A stretch of DNA of 64,000 nt from Algibacter miyuki (GCF_030409805.1 NZ_JAUFQP010000013.1:1-64000), one strand, 5' to 3'. Shown: positions 38,254 through 47,318, counted from the stretch's first letter. Notes: a model not told the origin generated them from the sequence alone. A program made the numbers and translations.

Positions 38254-38607
38254 ATGAAAAAAATAATGATGATTGCGGTGTTGCTCGTTGGAACAGCCAC
38301 CTTTGCACAGAATAAAAATGAAAAGGCATCGATAGAAGTAGACGGTGTTTGTTTGATGTGTAAAAGCCGAATAGAGAAGGCGGCCATTAGAACGAAAGGC
38401 GTAAAATCTGCTGTTTGGGACGTTAAAAGTCATGAGTTAAAATTGATTTTCGATGCACGAAAAACCAACGTCGATTCAGTTGAGTCTCACGTTTTAGCCG
38501 CAGGACATGATACTAAAACCAAAAGGGCGACCGATGCTGCTTACGATACATTACACGATTGCTGCCGCTACAGAGATAGTGAGGTTATCGATGATCATAA
38601 AGATTAA
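38254..38607 (+). CDS. Exported heavy-metal-associated (HMA) domain protein
   Basis: A 117-residue protein with a signal peptide (1-19, ending TFAQ), then an HMA fold with the metal site in VDGVCLMCKSRIEKAA (CxxC at about residues 33-36), and a His/Cys-rich tail (HDCCRYRD). It would act in the periplasm as a metal chaperone or sensor for the TonB receptor encoded upstream. Confidence 0.9.
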   Translation: MKKIMMIAVLLVGTATFAQNKNEKASIEVDGVCLMCKSRIEKAAIRTKGVKSAVWDVKSHELKLIFDARKTNVDSVESHVLAAGHDTKTKRATDAAYDTLHDCCRYRDSEVIDDHKD

Positions 38608-38641
38608 CTAGGAATCTAAGTTTCCTTAAATAAAAAAATAA

Positions 38642-38675
38642 AAAAAGCCTGTGAATTTATTTTCACAGGCTTTTT
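38642..38675. terminator. Bidirectional terminator between HMA gene and ompH
   Basis: A 14-bp stem, AAAAAGCCTGTGAA with TTCACAGGCTTTTT, encloses a 6-base loop. It sits between two converging genes and has T/A tracts on both sides. Confidence 0.9.
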
Positions 38676-38695
38676 AAGTTTTATTGAAAAAGATA

Positions 38696-39202
38696 TTAGA
38701 TACCTAATTCTTTCTTTACATCGTTTAGTAAATCTTTACCATCTGTAAGGATTGTTATTCCAGTACCTGAGTCTAAAACATAGTCAAATCCTTGAGCTCT
38801 TGAAACTTTTAAGATTGCTGCTTTAGCTTTTTCTGTAATAGGTTCTAACAAAGCAATTTCTTTTTCCTGCATATCTTTTTGAGCATCTGCTTGAAATTGT
38901 TGTAAACGTTGTTGTTTTTCTTGTAACTCTAAAATACGTTCTTGGTTTTTAGCGTCTGTTTGGTTTTTAGCATCAGCTTCGTATTCTTTTTGTAAGTTTT
39001 GGAACTCTGTATAAGAGCCTTGCATATCTGTTTTGTAAGTTTTTCCCAACGCTTCTAATTCACTCTGTGCCGTTTTCATTTCTGGCATAGCTTTAATTAA
39101 TTCTTGCGTGTTTATATGGGCAACTTTACTTTGAGCTTGTGTGAAACTTACAGTTCCGATACATAATGCAGTTGCTAATAATAAGGTTTTAATGTGTTTC
39201 AT
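38696..39202 (-). CDS. OmpH/Skp family periplasmic chaperone (short paralogue)
   Basis: A 168-residue protein with a signal peptide (1-23, ending TQAQ) and the Skp layout: a first strand (KVAHINTQELIKAMPEM), a long charged coiled coil (about 45-125) and a return strand (FDYVLDSGTGITIL). Skp-type chaperones carry unfolded outer-membrane proteins to BamA, encoded two genes upstream. It follows a second OmpH gene by 32 bp. Confidence 0.93.
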   Translation of the reverse strand: MKHIKTLLLATALCIGTVSFTQAQSKVAHINTQELIKAMPEMKTAQSELEALGKTYKTDMQGSYTEFQNLQKEYEADAKNQTDAKNQERILELQEKQQRLQQFQADAQKDMQEKEIALLEPITEKAKAAILKVSRAQGFDYVLDSGTGITILTDGKDLLNDVKKELGI

Positions 39203-39234
39203 TTTGTAAATAAGTATTAGTGTGTTATAAATTA

Positions 39235-40221
39235 TTAATTTCTGTTTATACTGTCTTTTGCTTTTTGCCTATCTTCTAATATTTTTTTTCTTTTCGCCTC
39301 TAAAGCTTTTTTTCTGTCTTCGCGCTCTTTTAATTTCTTTAATCTGTTTTCTTCTATAAGTTGAGCTCTTGTTTTGGTTTCAACTTCGCCTTCCTTAGCT
39401 GTGCTTTCTGTTTCACCTTCAGCAGCATTTGCTTCCGGTACAGCAGTGCCGTTTAGCTTGGCTTGTTTTGCTTTTTCACGGTCGTCAATTATTTTTTGGC
39501 GTCTGTCTTCAGCAGCTTTTACTTTGGCAGCACGAGCGTCTAATTTTTCTTGTCTCGCTTTTTCAAGTGCGCTATCACGTTCTGCTTTTTTCTCTTCTAA
39601 TGCTTTTTGTCTCGCTTCTTGTTCTAAATTAACTTCAGGAACAATGTCTTCTTGTTCAGCAGCGCGGCGTTCGGCCTTAGATTGTGCTTGTGTGCGTTTT
39701 GATGTTCTGGTAATACTACGCAAAACTTGATCGCTAATATCTAAAGAATTTGCAACATATAGCATACCGCCATTGGCTTTATCTAGAACTAATTGATATT
39801 TTCTAGCGGCAACTATGGTTTGTACCGCTGCAAATATCTGATCTTGAACAGGCTGCATGAGTTGTTTCTTCTGAATAAATAAATCACCGTTAGGTCCAAA
39901 TCGTTTTTGCTGATAGTCTAAAATTTCATTTTCTTCAAATGTAATATCTTCTTCACGTTCTTTAATAAGTTCTTCGGTTAAAAGCGCTTTTTCATTGCTG
40001 AGGTCTTTTCTTTTTTGCTCAACAGAAATTAATTGCGTTTGAATTTCATTTTTCCATTTATCGGCTTTTTCGTTTAATTGCGATGTGGCGTCTTGATATT
40101 CGGGAACGTTTTCTAAAATATATTCACTATCAATATAAGCAATGCTTACACCACGTTGCGCATTAACCGATAGGCTTAACATAAAAACTAGGGTCAATAA
40201 AAAAAGAACGTTGTTTTTCAT
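39235..40221 (-). CDS. OmpH/Skp family chaperone with long charged tail
   Basis: A protein of 328 residues from ATG 40221 (335 from an upstream ATG at 40242). I prefer the shorter start because it gives a clean signal peptide (MKNNVLFLLTLVFMLSLSVNAQ at the start, cut into two hydrophobic blocks). An OmpH domain follows (SIAYIDSEYILENVPEY ... LVLDKANGGMLYVA). Beyond about residue 180 is a very charged Lys/Arg/Glu/Ala-rich tail with long helices (repeats of EKARQEKLDAR type), longer than classical Skp. It belongs to the bamA block. Confidence 0.88.
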   Translation of the reverse strand: MKNNVLFLLTLVFMLSLSVNAQRGVSIAYIDSEYILENVPEYQDATSQLNEKADKWKNEIQTQLISVEQKRKDLSNEKALLTEELIKEREEDITFEENEILDYQQKRFGPNGDLFIQKKQLMQPVQDQIFAAVQTIVAARKYQLVLDKANGGMLYVANSLDISDQVLRSITRTSKRTQAQSKAERRAAEQEDIVPEVNLEQEARQKALEEKKAERDSALEKARQEKLDARAAKVKAAEDRRQKIIDDREKAKQAKLNGTAVPEANAAEGETESTAKEGEVETKTRAQLIEENRLKKLKEREDRKKALEAKRKKILEDRQKAKDSINRN

Positions 40222-40495
40222 CTGGTTAAATATTTTTATCATTTACGGTTTATAAACTCTAAAAACGACAGACGATAAATTTTGTTGCTGTCACTTCTAT
40301 GAATTGTTTTTTATTCGATTAAAACTAATAAAGTTTATTAATTTTATGGAACTCGCAAAATAAACATTTTCGTTATTAAGAAAAATTTTTATTTACGGAT
40401 TTTAAAATTAACGAATTTTAATCTTAAAAATTTCAATTCATATTCAATTTCTCAAGGTGTTTATAGAAAATATCGTGCCAAAATAATTTTAAGCA

Positions 40496-43066
40496 TTAAA
40501 ATTGTTGTCCGATAATGAAGTGTGTTTCCCATCCGTTTTTAACTCCAGTGTCTCCAATAGGGTCGAAACCATGACCAAAATCGATACCTAACAATCCGAA
40601 AGCAGGCATAAAAATACGAATACCTAAACCAGCAGAACGTTTTAAATCGAATGGATTATAGTCTCTGAAATTATCGAAAGAAGCACCACCTTCAACAAAA
40701 CCTAAAGCATAGATTTTAGCCGATGCTGCTAAGGTAATTGGGTAACGAAGCTCTAATGAGAATTTGTTGTAAATAGAACCACCATCTTCACTAGAAAGCG
40801 ATTGGTTAGGATAACCACGAAGTTGAACAACCTCACGACCATCTAAACTGTAATTTGCTAAACCATCACCTCCTAAGAAGTATCTTTCGAAAGGAATAAC
40901 ACCACGGTCTTGGTTATAGGCTCCTAAGAATCCAAATTCTACATTAGGTCTTAAAACTAAGTCTTTTGCTACTTGGGTGTACCAAGTTCCTTTAAAGTTT
41001 ACTTTATAAAACTCTAACCAGTTATAACGTTGTTGATCTATTTCTCCGGCACGCTCGTAATCAGCTTGATTGGTAAGGTCTAAATCGTCATATTCTGTTT
41101 TTAAAGCCTCATAATCTACACCATTAAATAATGAGTATGGTAAAGATAGTTTTCCTGTTACCGAGAAGTTAGACCCTTCGGTTGGATAAACTGGATCTAC
41201 ACTGGTGTTGTTTCTTGTTAAACCAACAGAGTAAGATAGGTTGTTAGAGAAACCATCACCAAAGGTAAATAATCCCGTATTATAGTTGTTTAAATCGTAA
41301 CGTTGGTAACTTACAGATTGCGATAGTACAAAGAAATCATCTGGTACTTGTAAACGTTTTGCTAAACCAAAAGTAATACCTGTAATATTGAAACTTCTAC
41401 TTTTATCAGCCTCGTATGTTGTGTAATCGTATAAAAACTGTCTAGTATGTGATAATGATGTTGAAAACTGTACCGGACGTTTCCCTCCTAACCAAGGCTC
41501 AGAGAATGAAAAACTGTAGGTTTGGTAAAATTGACTCGCTTGTAAACGTAAGGCTAATTTTTGTCCGTCACCCATTGGGATAGGTTTGTATGCTTCTTTT
41601 TTGAAGATGTCTTTTATAGAAAAGTTATTAAACGATAATCCTAGAGTTCCAATAAAACCGCCACCACCGTAACCACCTTGTAATTCAATTTGGCTAGATC
41701 CGGTTTCTTTAACCACATACTCCATATCGATAGTACCTTCGTTTGGATTTGGGTTATTAAAGTTTGGTGTGATTTCTTGAGCATCGAAAAAGCCTAATTG
41801 ACCAAGTTCTCTAACGGTACGTACAACGTTAGCTTTACTGTATAATTGACCTGGACGTGTACGGATTTCACGGTAAATAACGTGATCGTTTGTTTTGTCG
41901 TTTCCAACTACGGATACACTATTGAAATGTGCAGGTTTTCCTTCTGTAATTCTAATTTCCATGTCGATAACATTATTATCGGCACTTACTTCAACAGCAT
42001 TTATAGATGAAAATAAATAACCACTGTTTTGGTATAGGTTGGTAATATCGTTAGCGTCGGGTTTAGTATCGTCTGCAATACGTTTGGCTAGAGTAACACC
42101 ATCATAAGTGTCGCCTTTGTCAATACGAAGCATACGGCTTAATTGCTGATTGCTATATACGGTGTTTCCAATAAAGGTAATATCACCAAAAGTGTATTTT
42201 TCACCTTCTTCTAAATCTATTTTAAGAGAGATGGTTTTGTTATCGTTAATAATAACACTGTCTCCTAATACACGAGCATCTCTATATCCACTAGCTTTAT
42301 AAGCATCGATTAGGCTTACTAAATCCTCTTCGTAATCTGCTTTAATGTATTTAGAACGTTTTAATAACCGAATTGGGTTTTTCTTTTTAGTGTTCTTCAT
42401 GCTTTTTCTAAGCTTTTTCTCGCTTAAAACAGAATCGCCTGTAAAGATAATATCGTCGATTTTAACTTTCGGTCCTTTATCAATATTAAGAACCATATTA
42501 ACTCTACTCGTTTGAATAGAATCTTTTACTTCAATGGTATTGATGTTTACTTTGGTATTGTAAAAACCATCTTTTTTATACTTACTCGTCAGGTAGTTTT
42601 TTGTTGTCGTAATCAAGTTTTCTGTAACTTTTACACCACGTTTCAACTTGTTTTCGTCAATAATGCCTTCCTTTTTACCATTTTTAACGCCGTTAATTTT
42701 TAACTCGTTAAGTTGTGGTAAATCTGAGAGATGAATTTCTAAGGTAGCTACATTGTTTTCTACATTGGTAATAAATACCTCTATATCGCTAAATAGATTT
42801 GATTTCCATAATTTTTTAATGGCATCACGAATGTCTTCACCCGGGATTTTCATGTCTTTACCTTCTCTTAAACCAGAGTAGGCAATAATGGTTTGCTCAC
42901 TAAAATTTGTGTTTCCGGATACTACGACTTTTCCTAAAGTGTATGTTTTTCCGTTTTTAAAATCTAACTCTTGTGCTTGAATGTTAAAACAACCTATAAA
43001 TAGGAAAAATGCTAAATAGCATTTTGAGTATGTTTTAATCGCGAGTAAATTAGCTAAGTTGTTCAC
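40496..43066 (-). CDS. bamA: BamA outer-membrane assembly factor
   Basis: An outer-membrane insertase of about 856 residues. A signal peptide ends near IQAQ, several POTRA domains follow (first starting GKVVVSGNTNFSEQTI; later GDITFIGNTVYSN and FNSVSVVGNDKTND), and the barrel contains VELQ/GGYGGGGFIG-type strands, the VRGF-like VQLRGYPNQSL motif, and a C-terminal strand ending in FIIGQQF. The start is uncertain. GTG 43066, preceded by GGAAAA, overlaps the uppS stop by 17 bases and gives a plausible signal; a longer frame to 43180 lies inside uppS and is unlikely. Confidence 0.92.
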   Translation of the reverse strand: MNNLANLLAIKTYSKCYLAFFLFIGCFNIQAQELDFKNGKTYTLGKVVVSGNTNFSEQTIIAYSGLREGKDMKIPGEDIRDAIKKLWKSNLFSDIEVFITNVENNVATLEIHLSDLPQLNELKINGVKNGKKEGIIDENKLKRGVKVTENLITTTKNYLTSKYKKDGFYNTKVNINTIEVKDSIQTSRVNMVLNIDKGPKVKIDDIIFTGDSVLSEKKLRKSMKNTKKKNPIRLLKRSKYIKADYEEDLVSLIDAYKASGYRDARVLGDSVIINDNKTISLKIDLEEGEKYTFGDITFIGNTVYSNQQLSRMLRIDKGDTYDGVTLAKRIADDTKPDANDITNLYQNSGYLFSSINAVEVSADNNVIDMEIRITEGKPAHFNSVSVVGNDKTNDHVIYREIRTRPGQLYSKANVVRTVRELGQLGFFDAQEITPNFNNPNPNEGTIDMEYVVKETGSSQIELQGGYGGGGFIGTLGLSFNNFSIKDIFKKEAYKPIPMGDGQKLALRLQASQFYQTYSFSFSEPWLGGKRPVQFSTSLSHTRQFLYDYTTYEADKSRSFNITGITFGLAKRLQVPDDFFVLSQSVSYQRYDLNNYNTGLFTFGDGFSNNLSYSVGLTRNNTSVDPVYPTEGSNFSVTGKLSLPYSLFNGVDYEALKTEYDDLDLTNQADYERAGEIDQQRYNWLEFYKVNFKGTWYTQVAKDLVLRPNVEFGFLGAYNQDRGVIPFERYFLGGDGLANYSLDGREVVQLRGYPNQSLSSEDGGSIYNKFSLELRYPITLAASAKIYALGFVEGGASFDNFRDYNPFDLKRSAGLGIRIFMPAFGLLGIDFGHGFDPIGDTGVKNGWETHFIIGQQF

Positions 43067-43790
43067 TTGTTTTCCCAAATCGTCGTTCTCTTTTTTGATA
43101 TTCAATAATAGCTTCATACAAATGTTCCTTTGTAAAATCCGGCCAAAGTACACTTGTAAAATACAATTCGGCATAAGCAATTTGCCATAGCAAAAAATTA
43201 CTTATACGTTGCTCGCCACTGGTTCTTATTAGCAAATCTACATCGGGTAAATTTCGCGTGTAAAGATGCTCATTTATAATTGATTCTTCAATATTTTCAG
43301 GCGAAATTATATTATTTTTAACTTTAATACTAATCTCTTTAACAGTATTTAATAATTCTTCGCGAGAACCATAGCTAAGTGCCAAGGTTAAGGTCATGCG
43401 AGAGTTGCCCTTGGTTTTGTCTATAACTTCATGAAGTTCTTTGTAGGCTTTTTTAGGTAATGTGGTTAAATTACCAATAGCTTCAAGTTTAATATTATTG
43501 TCTTGTAATGTTTTAATTTCTTTACGAAGTGCAGAAACCAAAAGTTTCATAAGGGTTTGTACCTCTAATTTCGGGCGGTTCCAGTTTTCGGTAGAAAAGG
43601 CATACAAGGTTAGGTTTTCTACACCAAGTTCCGCACAAGCTTCCACTGTTGTTCTTACCGATTTTGTGCCATTTTCGTGACCAAAAGCGCGAAGCATACC
43701 TTGTTGCTTTGCCCAGCGGCCGTTGCCATCCATAATAATGGCGATGTGTTTTGGTAACCTTTGTAGGTTTATGTTTTCTTTTAAATTCAT
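43050..43790 (-). CDS. uppS: UppS, undecaprenyl diphosphate synthase
   Basis: A 246-residue cis-prenyltransferase that makes the lipid carrier for peptidoglycan and O-antigen. HIAIIMDGNGRWAK (about residues 14-27, catalytic Asp), LYAFSTENWNRP, and the C-terminal DLLIRTSGEQRISNFLLWQ with LYFTSVLWPDF are all conserved. I chose ATG 43790, one base after the porG stop; an earlier in-frame ATG at 43823 lies inside porG. Confidence 0.95.
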   Translation of the reverse strand: MNLKENINLQRLPKHIAIIMDGNGRWAKQQGMLRAFGHENGTKSVRTTVEACAELGVENLTLYAFSTENWNRPKLEVQTLMKLLVSALRKEIKTLQDNNIKLEAIGNLTTLPKKAYKELHEVIDKTKGNSRMTLTLALSYGSREELLNTVKEISIKVKNNIISPENIEESIINEHLYTRNLPDVDLLIRTSGEQRISNFLLWQIAYAELYFTSVLWPDFTKEHLYEAIIEYQKRERRFGKTSEQLS

Positions 43791-43791
43791 A

Positions 43792-44478
43792 TTAGTCGTA
43801 ACAGTAGCAGGGTTTAACTCCAAAGGTGTAAGTTAGTGTAATTCCTGTAAAGGTATACCAATCGTTATTATTAATATTTCCGAATTGGTATTGTTGATTG
43901 GTACTACCTTCGGGCATACTACCATCTATATTGTCTGAAAACGTATAACGGGCACCAACTTCAGCACTGAAAATTAGATTCCCTAGGACGTTTGTTTTGA
44001 AGCCTATAGCCATAGGAATACCTACGGTCCAACTTGAATTGTTTTCTGTAGTTTGCCTATTATTAGCGAAGTGATAGTTGTCAAATTTAGTAGCACTAAT
44101 ACCTGTAAATAAATATGGTGTGGCAACAGTTCTTCTAGCGTGAAGGTTAAAATCAACAAAGGTAAACTCCATTCCTGCCGCAATTTCTAGTAAACTGGAG
44201 TTGAAATCGAAATCTCGTTCTAATCGTCGTGGGTCTTTGGCATCGCTGTCATAAGCTTGTAAATCGGAATAGATTACGGATATTCTATACGAATGTCTCG
44301 TACTACGGTTCCATTTATAAAGTAAGCCAAGTGCGGGCGCATTGGGTGATATATATTTAGTGGCACCAATATCGCCAATTAAATTACTGCCTCCAACAAA
44401 TACACCAATTTCGTTTATTTGGGAGTGGCTTATTTGGGAACAAAATAAGCTTAATGTCAATATAATTAAATATCTCAT
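43792..44478 (-). CDS. porG: PorG-like DUF6089 outer-membrane protein (T9SS)
   Basis: A 228-residue exported barrel. Signal peptide 1-19 (ending SHSQ), then INEIGVFVGGSNLIGDIG, the characteristic start of DUF6089/PorG proteins, and amphipathic strands ending GVKPCYCYD. PorG is the outer-membrane part that links the PorK/N ring of the type IX secretion machine. Its conserved place just before uppS and bamA supports the call. It has its own promoter (44496-44503). Confidence 0.85.
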   Translation of the reverse strand: MRYLIILTLSLFCSQISHSQINEIGVFVGGSNLIGDIGATKYISPNAPALGLLYKWNRSTRHSYRISVIYSDLQAYDSDAKDPRRLERDFDFNSSLLEIAAGMEFTFVDFNLHARRTVATPYLFTGISATKFDNYHFANNRQTTENNSSWTVGIPMAIGFKTNVLGNLIFSAEVGARYTFSDNIDGSMPEGSTNQQYQFGNINNNDWYTFTGITLTYTFGVKPCYCYD

Positions 44479-44495
44479 AGAGGTTTAAAAGTTTG

Positions 44496-44503
44496 CAAAT
44501 ATA
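44496..44503 (-). promoter_or_regulatory. porG promoter (TATATTTG with TTG 20 nt upstream)
   Basis: On the minus strand TATATTTG fits TAnnTTTG, and a TTG (plus-strand CAA at 44524-44526) lies 20 nt upstream, matching the Bacteroidota sigma-70 consensus. The porG ATG follows 17 nt downstream. It would drive porG-uppS-bamA and perhaps the ompH genes independently of nadK. Confidence 0.65.
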
Positions 44504-44684
44504 ATAAATAAGAATGACTGTTACAATTAGAGGGAAACCGTCTGGGGTTAAAACTGTTTTTATTCGGAATTATTGTTTTAAGGAAGAAGCGAATGGCGGT
44601 TGTTTTAGTTGAAGTTTTTTAGAATACCTGATGTTTATTGGTAGAGGTATTGTTGAAATTGAATGGAAATGTTGATGGATGGGT

Positions 44685-44847
44685 GCGTTAGGGATTGATG
44701 CGGCATCCTTTTTTTTTCTTTGAATTGAAGTAGGATTTTAGGAAAGAAATAGTGCGTTTTTTGAAGTTAGAACAAGTTTTAAACAAGTTTTAAACAAGTT
44801 TATAAAAAAAAGATATAGCGGAAAGCCCGACCCTTTTCGGGTAACGC
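44685..44847 (-). repeat. Dispersed intergenic repeat, copy 4 (inverted, expanded)
   Basis: The two ends of the repeat are present in reverse orientation, GCGTTAGGGATTGATGCGGC and GCGGAAAGCCCGACCCTTTT...GGGTAACGC. They lie 163 bp apart instead of about 90, because AT-rich DNA with a tandem repeat fills the centre. The ends differ slightly from the other copies (TAACGC for TCACGC), so this copy is a diverged member. Confidence 0.75.
44771..44802 (+). repeat. Three tandem copies of AACAAGTTTTA
   Basis: AACAAGTTTTA occurs twice exactly (44771-44781, 44782-44792), then once more one base shorter (44793-44802). It lies inside the expanded repeat copy and is non-coding. Confidence 0.85.
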
Positions 44848-44904
44848 AAAAAAAACAATTATTAATTGTTATATATAATAAGGTGTGAAATTGTTGGTTT
44901 TTGT

Positions 44905-45792
44905 TTACTGATTTCGTTTGTCTTCGCCCCAAAGTAATTTTTTACGGAGGGTGACAAGGAAACTTTCGGATAAAAGATCGATCATTTTAATTTTGAAATC
45001 GGCTTTTTTAATTTTGATAATGGTACCGTTGTCTAAGGTTGCAATTCGAGAATCGAGCGATACTAAATGTTGTTCTTCGCGGCCGTTTACTTTAAGTTGT
45101 ATTTCGGTAGAATCTGGAATAATTAATGGGCGTGCACTTAAATTGTGAGGTGCAATTGGGGTAAGCGCTAAACTGTTGGCGCCTGGTGTTATTACGGGGC
45201 CACCACAACTTAATGAGTAGCCTGTAGAACCTGTTGGTGTAGATACAATAAGGCCGTCGCTCCAGTATGAGGTTAGGAATTCGCCATCTAAAAGGGTTTC
45301 TACCGTAATCATGGAAGTGGTGTTTTTCCGGCTTACAGCAATTTCGTTTAGAGCGAAATTCATGTTGGTAATATCTTTATTTTCAGGCGTGGTTTCTACG
45401 GAAAGTAGCGTGCGTTCTGAAATTTTATAATTGCCATCGATAATATTTTGCATGGCACTTTCTATTTGGTTGACTTGTATGGTGGCTAGAAAACCTAAAC
45501 GTCCGGTGTTGATTCCGATAATTGGAATATCTAGATTTTGTACATAGGTAATGGCACGTAAAATGGTACCATCTCCGCCAATACTAACCAATAAGTCGAA
45601 AGAATTATCGAGTGTGTCGAAAGTTTTAAAAGATGAATAGTCGCTTTTGGTTTGCGATTCGGTTTTGATGATATTGGCAAATTCAGTTTCAATATAGGCA
45701 TCAAAGTCGTTTTTCAATAAGTAATTGAAAAGGGTTTCTACAGAGGTTGTAGTCGTTTCGTTGTAAAAGCGTCCAAAAATTGCAACTTTCAT
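44905..45792 (-). CDS. nadK: NAD kinase
   Basis: A 295-residue enzyme that phosphorylates NAD to NADP with ATP. The GGDGT nucleotide-binding loop (SIGGDGTILRAITYVQ, about residues 70-85), GRLGFLAT, and the NAD-binding glycine-rich region TPTGSTGYSLSCGGP with TPIAPHNLSARPLI are all typical. It follows the CBS-domain gene by only 2 bp, so the two are co-transcribed. Confidence 0.96.
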   Translation of the reverse strand: MKVAIFGRFYNETTTTSVETLFNYLLKNDFDAYIETEFANIIKTESQTKSDYSSFKTFDTLDNSFDLLVSIGGDGTILRAITYVQNLDIPIIGINTGRLGFLATIQVNQIESAMQNIIDGNYKISERTLLSVETTPENKDITNMNFALNEIAVSRKNTTSMITVETLLDGEFLTSYWSDGLIVSTPTGSTGYSLSCGGPVITPGANSLALTPIAPHNLSARPLIIPDSTEIQLKVNGREEQHLVSLDSRIATLDNGTIIKIKKADFKIKMIDLLSESFLVTLRKKLLWGEDKRNQ

Positions 45793-45794
45793 AG

Positions 45795-46454
45795 TTATAT
45801 GTCTAAATACTTATTTAAATAATCTGAGCGTTCTTTTAGGCTTTCGATATAGCTGTCTTCTTCGTGGCCAGATACAATGTTATAGCTGTAACGACGGAAG
45901 GTTTGGATAATATCGTTTAAACCTGTGTTGCCTATTTTTAGGGTTACTTGTATTAAATCGTTATTCATTTTAGAAACAAAAGCGCCTAGTAATTTACCGT
46001 TATTAGATTCTACAATTTGGCTAATTTCACTAAAAGAATAGTCTGCTATACTTTTTTCAACTACTAAAACGCCACCGGCTTCAGAGAAAAATGGCGATTC
46101 GCTAAATAGCCCAATCACGTCATTTATCTCAAAATATCCTAAATATTGATTCTCTTCGTTTAAAACAGGCATCATATTCGTGGTGTTTTTAGCAAAGGTT
46201 TCTAGCACATCTAACCAAAGGGTATTGTTACGGACGAAGAAATCTTCGAAGGTATAAACGAATTCACTAATGGGTTTTTGGGAATCGAAGCAATAGGCAT
46301 CGGTTTCCGAAAAACTGCCTAAATAGGTGTTGTTTTCGTCTAAAATTGGGACATGCGAAAGCGATAACTGTTTGAATAGTAATTGTAAATCGCTGATTTT
46401 GTTAGTGGTACTCAGTGGTTTAATGTCGTTTATAATGTATTCCGAAAGTTTCAT
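45795..46454 (-). CDS. CBS domain pair protein
   Basis: A 219-residue protein with two CBS motifs (about 4-60 with VPILDENNTYLGSFSETDA, and about 70-130 with MMPVLNEENQYLGYFEINDV) and a C-terminal ACT-like part (about 145-219). CBS pairs sense adenosine nucleotides. Its gene always seems to travel with nadK in this block, which suggests a link with NAD(P) or energy control; this is inference. Confidence 0.85.
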   Translation of the reverse strand: MKLSEYIINDIKPLSTTNKISDLQLLFKQLSLSHVPILDENNTYLGSFSETDAYCFDSQKPISEFVYTFEDFFVRNNTLWLDVLETFAKNTTNMMPVLNEENQYLGYFEINDVIGLFSESPFFSEAGGVLVVEKSIADYSFSEISQIVESNNGKLLGAFVSKMNNDLIQVTLKIGNTGLNDIIQTFRRYSYNIVSGHEEDSYIESLKERSDYLNKYLDI

Positions 46455-46516
46455 AACGCCTTTTAATAGGCATGCAAAATAATCAAAAAAATAGCAATTT
46501 TGCCTGTTCTACTTTG

Positions 46517-46524
46517 TATTTTTG
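46517..46524 (+). promoter_or_regulatory. Possible pdxJ -7 box (TATTTTTG)
   Basis: TATTTTTG fits TAnnTTTG, 17 nt before the pdxJ ATG. The nearest upstream TTTG (46499-46502) is only 14 nt away, shorter than the usual 19, so the promoter is tentative. Confidence 0.35.
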
Positions 46525-46541
46525 TGTTTTAAAATGGATTT

Positions 46542-47255
46542 ATGACAAAGTTAAGTGTTAATATTAATAAGATCGCAACGTTAAGAAACTCTAGAGGTGG
46601 CGATGTGCCTAATGTTGTGCAGTTTGCAAAGGATGTTCAACGTTTTGGTGCCGAAGGTGTTACTATTCATCCAAGGCCCGATGAACGCCATATTCGATAT
46701 CAAGATGCGCGCGATTTAAAACCTGAAGTTTATACGGAATATAATATTGAAGGTAACCCTGTAGAATCGTTTCTAAAATTAGTTTTAGAAGTGAAACCTA
46801 CGCAGGTCACTTTGGTGCCAGATGCCGAGGATGCAATTACTAGCAATGCGGGGTGGGATACCATAAAACATAAAGATTTTTTAGTAGACGTGATTAAAGA
46901 ATTTCAGAATAATGGAATTAGAACGTCTATTTTTGTCGATCCTATTTTGGACCAAATTGAAGGTGCTAAAGCTACCGGAGCCGACCGTATTGAATTATAT
47001 ACCGAAGCTTTTGCGCATCAATATGGTTTAGGAAACGAAGCCGCCATAAAACCTTATATTGAAAGTGCTGAGTTGGCTAATAAACTAGGCTTGGGTATTA
47101 ATGCTGGTCATGATTTATCTTTAGATAATATGGCGTTTTTTAAGCAAAACATCCCTGGATTATTAGAAGTTTCAATAGGGCATGCTTTAATTGCTGAAAG
47201 TTTGTATTTGGGCGTAGAAAACGTAATACAAATGTATTTGCGTAAGTTGAAATAG
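46542..47255 (+). CDS. pdxJ: PdxJ, pyridoxine 5'-phosphate synthase
   Basis: A 237-residue TIM-barrel enzyme that joins 1-deoxyxylulose 5-phosphate and 3-amino-2-oxopropyl phosphate to form pyridoxine 5'-phosphate. Typical landmarks: LSVNINKIATLRNSRG at the start, GVTIHPRPDERHI, VTLVPD, SIFVDP, RIELYTEAFA, GINAGHDLSLDN and VSIGHALIAESL. It is divergent from the CBS-nadK operon. Confidence 0.96.
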   Translation: MTKLSVNINKIATLRNSRGGDVPNVVQFAKDVQRFGAEGVTIHPRPDERHIRYQDARDLKPEVYTEYNIEGNPVESFLKLVLEVKPTQVTLVPDAEDAITSNAGWDTIKHKDFLVDVIKEFQNNGIRTSIFVDPILDQIEGAKATGADRIELYTEAFAHQYGLGNEAAIKPYIESAELANKLGLGINAGHDLSLDNMAFFKQNIPGLLEVSIGHALIAESLYLGVENVIQMYLRKLK

Positions 47256-47318
47256 AAAAGAGAAAATAGCGCATAGAATAATGTCGTTTTATTTGCGCTT
47301 TGGAATGATTAGAAGAAT

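Larger units (their letters stand above)
44479..44904. other. 426 bp gap between nadK and porG
   Basis: This gap holds the porG promoter, an inverted and expanded copy of the dispersed repeat (44685-44847) and a tandem 11-bp repeat (44771-44802). A 64-codon open frame crossing the repeat is not convincing as a gene. Confidence 0.6.

Noticed and set aside
43067..43180. Longer bamA start at 43180
   Set aside because: It would lie inside uppS on the same strand and place about 38 extra residues before the signal peptide.
44738..44932. A 64-codon frame between porG and nadK
   Set aside because: It runs through the dispersed repeat and into nadK; it has no signal, domain or promoter support.
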